Shown here: positions 6,311 through 8,830 of the stretch, in pieces
Position numbering within the stretch: the first letter of the stretch is position 1
How the letters are laid out: every line of letters starts with the position of its first letter
NCBI GenBank assembly: GCA_964412845.1
Contig: CAYPQM010000219.1
Coordinates: forward strand, 1-8,830
Direction of reading: 5' to 3'
Source of the DNA: JAWWPY01 sp964412845
GTDB taxonomy: Bacteria; Actinomycetota; Actinomycetes; Streptosporangiales; Streptosporangiaceae
DNA length: 8,830 nucleotides
The notes under the pieces: model-generated
Told to the model about the DNA's origin: nothing
The model's database searches: none
What the model saw: only the letters and a program-made list of their open reading frames with translations
Made by a program: the position numbers and the translations under genes

Positions 6311-6892
6311 GTGAGGTGGAAGTGGCTATTAGGTTTCTCGGTAGTGGGCGCGTGCGTCGTGGCAGCATTTGCCGGTGGAGTTAGCGGCGTAATCGACGAA
6401 TCTCGGGCGCTCCCCGCTTCGATACGAGCCGCCCATGGGCAAGGAACCATGGGGATCGCGGTCGCCACCAGCGAGAACTGCAGCTCTGGTCCGTCTGGCT
6501 CATGCTCTTGGACGGGAGACTTCACCAGCAAAGACGGGCGCATTCGCTTCAAGCATGTGGACCTGTCCGGCGGCGCATGGAAGGTCGGCCGGCCGACCGA
6601 CGCACTCTACGAGGGGAGATCCCTCTTCGGTGTCCTCATCTACCACGCACATGGTTCGCACCAGTGGGTCGCCGACGCCATGACCCTGGTGGGCTTCTCT
6701 TTCCTTCTGATCCCGAGCTTGATCTTGCTGCCGATCGCAATCGCGAGCGGTATCCGGAGGAAGGGCCGCAGGAGTGATACCGACCGACGACCTGGAAGAC
6801 ATCGGGCCGAGACTGCAGATCCGGGCACCTTTCAGCACGTCAACGCCTCAGGCCTGACCGAATCCCCTTTGGGCGAAGATCAGAGTTCCTAG
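6311..6892 (+). CDS. Hypothetical two-TM membrane protein
   Basis: I do not recognise a family. The 193-residue product starts with basic RWKW, then a first hydrophobic segment at about 5-27 (LLGFSVVGACVVAAFAGGVS), a polar region at about 28-122 with two cysteines close together (Cys57 and Cys65, possibly a disulfide outside the cell), a second membrane segment at about 123-148 (MTLVGFSFLLIPSLILLPIA), and a strongly basic tail (RRKGRRSDTDRRPGRHR) that fits a cytoplasmic C-terminus by the positive-inside rule. Topology would be both ends inside and a roughly 95-residue external loop. The GTG start has no ribosome site; a -10 box 7 nt upstream points to a leaderless mRNA. Base composition is somewhat less GC-biased than its neighbours, and the gene lies beside the tRNA-Phe scar, so acquisition by transfer is possible. 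It is not evidently an anti-sigma factor: no zinc-binding HxxxCxxC motif is present. Confidence 0.65.
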   Translation: MRWKWLLGFSVVGACVVAAFAGGVSGVIDESRALPASIRAAHGQGTMGIAVATSENCSSGPSGSCSWTGDFTSKDGRIRFKHVDLSGGAWKVGRPTDALYEGRSLFGVLIYHAHGSHQWVADAMTLVGFSFLLIPSLILLPIAIASGIRRKGRRSDTDRRPGRHRAETADPGTFQHVNASGLTESPLGEDQSS

Positions 6893-7174
6893 ACCGCGTG
6901 TCGCTTGTCAACGCCGGGCCGACGGAGACGCCGAGCCAGACACGTATGTGAGCACTGAGTGAGCAGTCGCTTCCGTGCGTGACCGCATTAACCCTGGTAG
7001 AGGTCGATGCGGTTGCTCTGGTGCCATGGCCTGAGCTGCGCCGCACGCAGGACCGTTCCGCATATTTCGGGAACCGCGAAGCAGGGCGGCATCTGGCGCA
7101 CGGCTGCGCACCAGGTAACCCCTTGCTGACCGTGAATCCGCTGGTCAGCACGGGTTGCTGCTAACTGAAACGGG
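6893..7174. other. Spacer between membrane protein and tRNA-Arg
   Basis: No gene is supported in these 282 bases; open frames on both strands lack ribosome sites and recognisable sequence. Two inverted repeats are present: ACCGCAT (6982-6988) with ATGCGGT (7007-7013), and the candidate tRNA terminator at 7124-7150. Confidence 0.5.
7124..7150 (-). terminator. Hairpin downstream of tRNA-Arg, candidate terminator
   Basis: TGCTGACC (7124-7131) and GGTCAGCA (7143-7150) form a perfect 8-bp stem with an 11-nt loop. On the minus strand it begins 24 nt past the tRNA 3' end, where transcription should stop. No T-run follows, so it is not a canonical intrinsic terminator. Confidence 0.4.
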
Positions 7175-7246
7175 TGCCCCCGACACGATTCGAACGTGCG
7201 CACACGGCTCCGGAGGCCGTTGCTCTATCCCCTGAGCTACGGGGGC
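7175..7246 (-). tRNA. tRNA-Arg(CCG)
   Basis: A complete 72-nt cloverleaf on the minus strand. The acceptor strands GCCCCCG (7240-7246) and CGGGGGC (7176-7182) pair fully; the D-arm is GCTC-AGGGGATA-GAGC; the anticodon stem ACGGC/GCCGT encloses loop CTCCGGA, giving anticodon CCG (complement of 7211-7213), which reads CGG; the T-arm is GCACG-TTCGAAT-CGTGT with one G-T pair; the discriminator is A at 7175. CCA is not encoded (ACCCG follows). CGG is a frequent arginine codon in such GC-rich genomes. The gene is divergent from the receiver gene and close to an ArgRS-like protein. Confidence 0.96.
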
Positions 7247-7260
7247 TTCAGGACGGAGCA

Positions 7261-7269
7261 AGGCTACCA
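7261..7269 (-). promoter_or_regulatory. Extended -10 box of tRNA-Arg
   Basis: On the minus strand TGG-TAGCCT fits an extended -10 element (TGn plus TANNNT). It ends 14 nt before the first base of the tRNA, giving a 5' leader of about 7 nt to be removed by RNase P. No clear -35 box is seen. Confidence 0.4.
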
Positions 7270-7351
7270 GCACCGGGGGAGGTGCAGGCCCACTGCTGTG
7301 CTGCGGCTGAGAGGTAACTCGATGTTGGCCCGCGAACCGGCCCAGACACGC

Positions 7352-7357
7352 TACCCT
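7352..7357 (+). promoter_or_regulatory. -10 box, leaderless start of the response regulator
   Basis: TACCCT fits the actinobacterial TANNNT -10 consensus and ends exactly 7 nt before GTG 7365. No Shine-Dalgarno lies in front of that GTG, so the mRNA probably begins with the start codon. Confidence 0.5.
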
Positions 7358-7364
7358 CGCGCCC

Positions 7365-7793
7365 GTGGCCCAGGCTCTTGGACGCGTCCTCGTGGTGGAC
7401 GACGATGAGGTGATCAGACAACTCATCGCCGTCAATCTGACCCTGGAAGGGTTCGATGTGGCGACGGCCGTGGATGGGCAGGATTGCCTGGACAAGGTCA
7501 CCGCGATCGACCCGGATGTCATCACGCTGGATGTGATGATGCCGCGCCTGGACGGCTGGGTGACCGCGGGCCAGTTGCGGCGCAACCCGGAGACAAGCCA
7601 GATCAAAGTGGTCTTGATCACCGCGCGGGCGCAGGAGGATGACAAGGCCAGGGGCCGCGAAATCGGTGTGGACGCCTACCTGACCAAGCCGTTCGACCCG
7701 GCCGAGATGATCCGTGTCGTCCGCAAGCTGGCCGGCCGGCAGCCAGAAGAGCAGTACGGCGGAGCACCTGCCTCAGGCCTGGGCCCCATCTGA
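7365..7793 (+). CDS. Single-domain response regulator (CheY-like receiver)
   Basis: A cytoplasmic phospho-acceptor protein of 142 residues made of one receiver domain. Seen: acidic pair Asp12-Asp13 in RVLVVDDDEV, the phosphorylation site Asp56 in DVITLDVMMPRLDG, the switch threonine Thr86 in VVLITARAQ, and the conserved Lys108 in YLTKPFDP. The full (beta/alpha)5 domain is complete by about residue 123; the rest (GRQPEEQYGGAPASGLGPI) is a short flexible tail, so there is no DNA-binding output domain and it must act through protein partners. No histidine kinase is encoded here. GTG 7365 is preferred because a -10 box lies 7 nt upstream and the family's first strand follows directly. It is divergent from tRNA-Arg and precedes the ArgRS-like gene by 94 nt; this order suggests conserved actinobacterial context, which I state from general recollection. 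Confidence 0.93.
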   Translation: MAQALGRVLVVDDDEVIRQLIAVNLTLEGFDVATAVDGQDCLDKVTAIDPDVITLDVMMPRLDGWVTAGQLRRNPETSQIKVVLITARAQEDDKARGREIGVDAYLTKPFDPAEMIRVVRKLAGRQPEEQYGGAPASGLGPI

Positions 7794-7874
7794 GTCGGGA
7801 GCACCGGCTAAGTCCGGAGCACCGGCCGCGTCAGGCCGGACGGCTGGGTACCGCATTGGCCGCCGGACCGGGGA

Positions 7875-7880
7875 TAGCCT
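7875..7880 (+). promoter_or_regulatory. -10 box, leaderless start of the ArgRS-like gene
   Basis: TAGCCT fits TANNNT and ends exactly 7 nt before GTG 7888, the same spacing as at the response regulator gene. There is no Shine-Dalgarno. It implies the ArgRS-like gene has its own promoter as well as any readthrough from the receiver gene. Confidence 0.45.
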
Positions 7881-7887
7881 GCACGGC

Positions 7888-8830
7888 GTGATCACCTGCG
7901 GCCTGGACATGGCGCTCGCGGATGCCATCAGGGCCGCCCGCACCGCCGGCGAGGTACCCGCACCTCCCGCGCCCGGCAATCCCGGCACCGCTGGCACCTG
8001 GCGCCCCGCTCCGTCCGGCGCCAGCGCCGGTCCTGGCAGCTACGCCAGCACGATCGCGTTCCTGCTGGCCTACCAGGCGGACCCGCGCGACGTGGCGGGC
8101 AGGCTGGCCGTCAGGCTCCGGGCGCGCCCGGAGATCAGCACGGTGACAGTCACCGGCGGTGGCTACCTGACGATAACCGTCACCCCCGACACTCTCGCCG
8201 CGCTCGCCGTCCGCATCACTGAGGCTGGCCCCGCCTGCGCCCGCAGCGACACCCTCGGCGGCACCACGCTGACCGCGCCCGGCCGGCCTGACCTGGCCAT
8301 GGCCCGCACCTGGGACGAGGCGTACCAATGGGTGACCGGGGAGGTGACCGGCCGCCTGGCGGCGGCGGCCGGCGCCCAGGTCCACTGGACAGATCCAGCC
8401 GCACGGCCGCTCCGCACCCACTCACCACCCCGCGCAGCCAGCCCCGTCGCGGACTCGATCAACTTCGCCGGGGTGGATGCCGTCAGGTACGCACTGTGCC
8501 GGATCCGCCCGTCAGCCCCAGCGTCCGGCCGGATGGCAGCCGACGCCGTCACCGGCGTGCGGGCGTCGGTCGAGCAGCACCTGGGCAATCCCGCCTATGC
8601 TGTTCGGTACGCGTACGCGCACGCCGCGTCTGCCCTGCGACAGGCCGCTGACCTCGGCTTGGACAAGGGAGATGCGGCACACGCCCAGTCGCGCCTGCTC
8701 GTCCACCCTCGGGAGCTGGCGCTGCTCGACGCGATGTCCTGGCTGCCCGAACAGGTGGGCGGGGCCGCGCGCCGTGGGCGGCCGCATGTGCTTGCTGTCT
8801 ACCTGGAGAACCTGGCCGCGGCATACTTCG
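7888..8830 (+). CDS. DALR anticodon-binding domain protein, ArgRS-like without catalytic core (3' end cut by window)
   Basis: The 314 visible residues hold the two non-catalytic parts of class I arginyl-tRNA synthetase. The first is an N-terminal additional domain (about 1-105), with the markers GSYASTIAFLLA at 50-61 (compare DYASN-A in ArgRS) and GGGYLTITV at 90-98 (compare GPGFLN). The second is a C-terminal DALR anticodon-binding domain, with FAGVDAVRYALCR at 193-205, NPAYAVRYAYAHAAS at 234-248 (compare NPVYYVQYAHAR) and a HPRELALLDAM to YLENLAAAYF stretch at 273-314. No HIGH or KMSKS motif and no Rossmann fold lie between them, so it cannot form arginyl-tRNA. Its role is unknown; tRNA-Arg binding or regulation near argS is possible. 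The GTG start has a -10 box 7 nt upstream and no ribosome site. A little C-terminal sequence is missing past the window edge. Confidence 0.85.
   Translation, partial: MITCGLDMALADAIRAARTAGEVPAPPAPGNPGTAGTWRPAPSGASAGPGSYASTIAFLLAYQADPRDVAGRLAVRLRARPEISTVTVTGGGYLTITVTPDTLAALAVRITEAGPACARSDTLGGTTLTAPGRPDLAMARTWDEAYQWVTGEVTGRLAAAAGAQVHWTDPAARPLRTHSPPRAASPVADSINFAGVDAVRYALCRIRPSAPASGRMAADAVTGVRASVEQHLGNPAYAVRYAYAHAASALRQAADLGLDKGDAAHAQSRLLVHPRELALLDAMSWLPEQVGGAARRGRPHVLAVYLENLAAAYF

Noticed and set aside
6982..7045. tRNA-like D-arm (AGCTCAG ... AGAGC) and stem CCGCAT/ATGCGG on the minus strand, considered as a second decayed tRNA downstream of tRNA-Arg
   Set aside because: The D-loop is too long, the second stem has an 18-nt loop, and no T-arm with TTCRA or acceptor pairing is present.
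1..8830. CRISPR array, insertion sequence, transposase, integrase or restriction/defence module
   Set aside because: No regularly spaced repeats, no terminal inverted repeats with target duplication and no such protein motifs were found on either strand.

Overview
The window comes from a high-GC actinomycete. GC is roughly 70%, GTG starts are frequent, several promoters look leaderless with TANNNT-type -10 boxes, and an SDR-free ECF sigma pair, a DHA2 transporter and a tRNA-Arg/receiver/ArgRS-like cluster are of actinobacterial type. The order or family cannot be fixed from this sequence alone.

Layout. (1) Positions 1-2148, minus strand: most of a molybdopterin-binding large subunit of the xanthine dehydrogenase/aldehyde oxidase/CoxL family. 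It carries the form II-type AYRGAGR active-site loop and is cut by the window edge just before the expected catalytic glutamate. (2) About 2320-2529, minus strand: a relic of a DUF4097-type beta-repeat protein, missing both ends. (3) 2600-4216, plus strand: a DHA2-type 14-TM drug:H+ antiporter, with a spacer behind it that holds a near-perfect direct repeat and a hairpin. (4) 4534-5945, plus strand: two overlapping ECF sigma factor genes joined by an ATGA overlap. The second has an extra N-terminal domain and a hydrophilic tail, and no recognisable anti-sigma factor gene follows. (5) 5946-6310: a spacer with a candidate terminator and a degenerate 3' half of a tRNA-Phe-like gene. (6) 6311-6892, plus strand: an orphan two-TM membrane protein. 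(7) 7175-7246, minus strand: an intact tRNA-Arg(CCG). Divergent from it are a stand-alone receiver-domain response regulator (7365-7793) and a protein built only from the non-catalytic parts of arginyl-tRNA synthetase (7888 onward, cut by the window end).

How it fits together. The right-hand block (tRNA-Arg, receiver, ArgRS-like DALR protein) looks like conserved chromosome and probably leads into argS. The left and middle parts look accessory: unrelated functional modules, a protein relic and a tRNA scar. The most interesting signals are the tandem sigma pair with its fused N-terminal domain, the tRNA-Phe half broken exactly at the anticodon loop, and three genes whose GTG start lies exactly 7 nt behind a -10-like hexamer, which suggests leaderless transcription.
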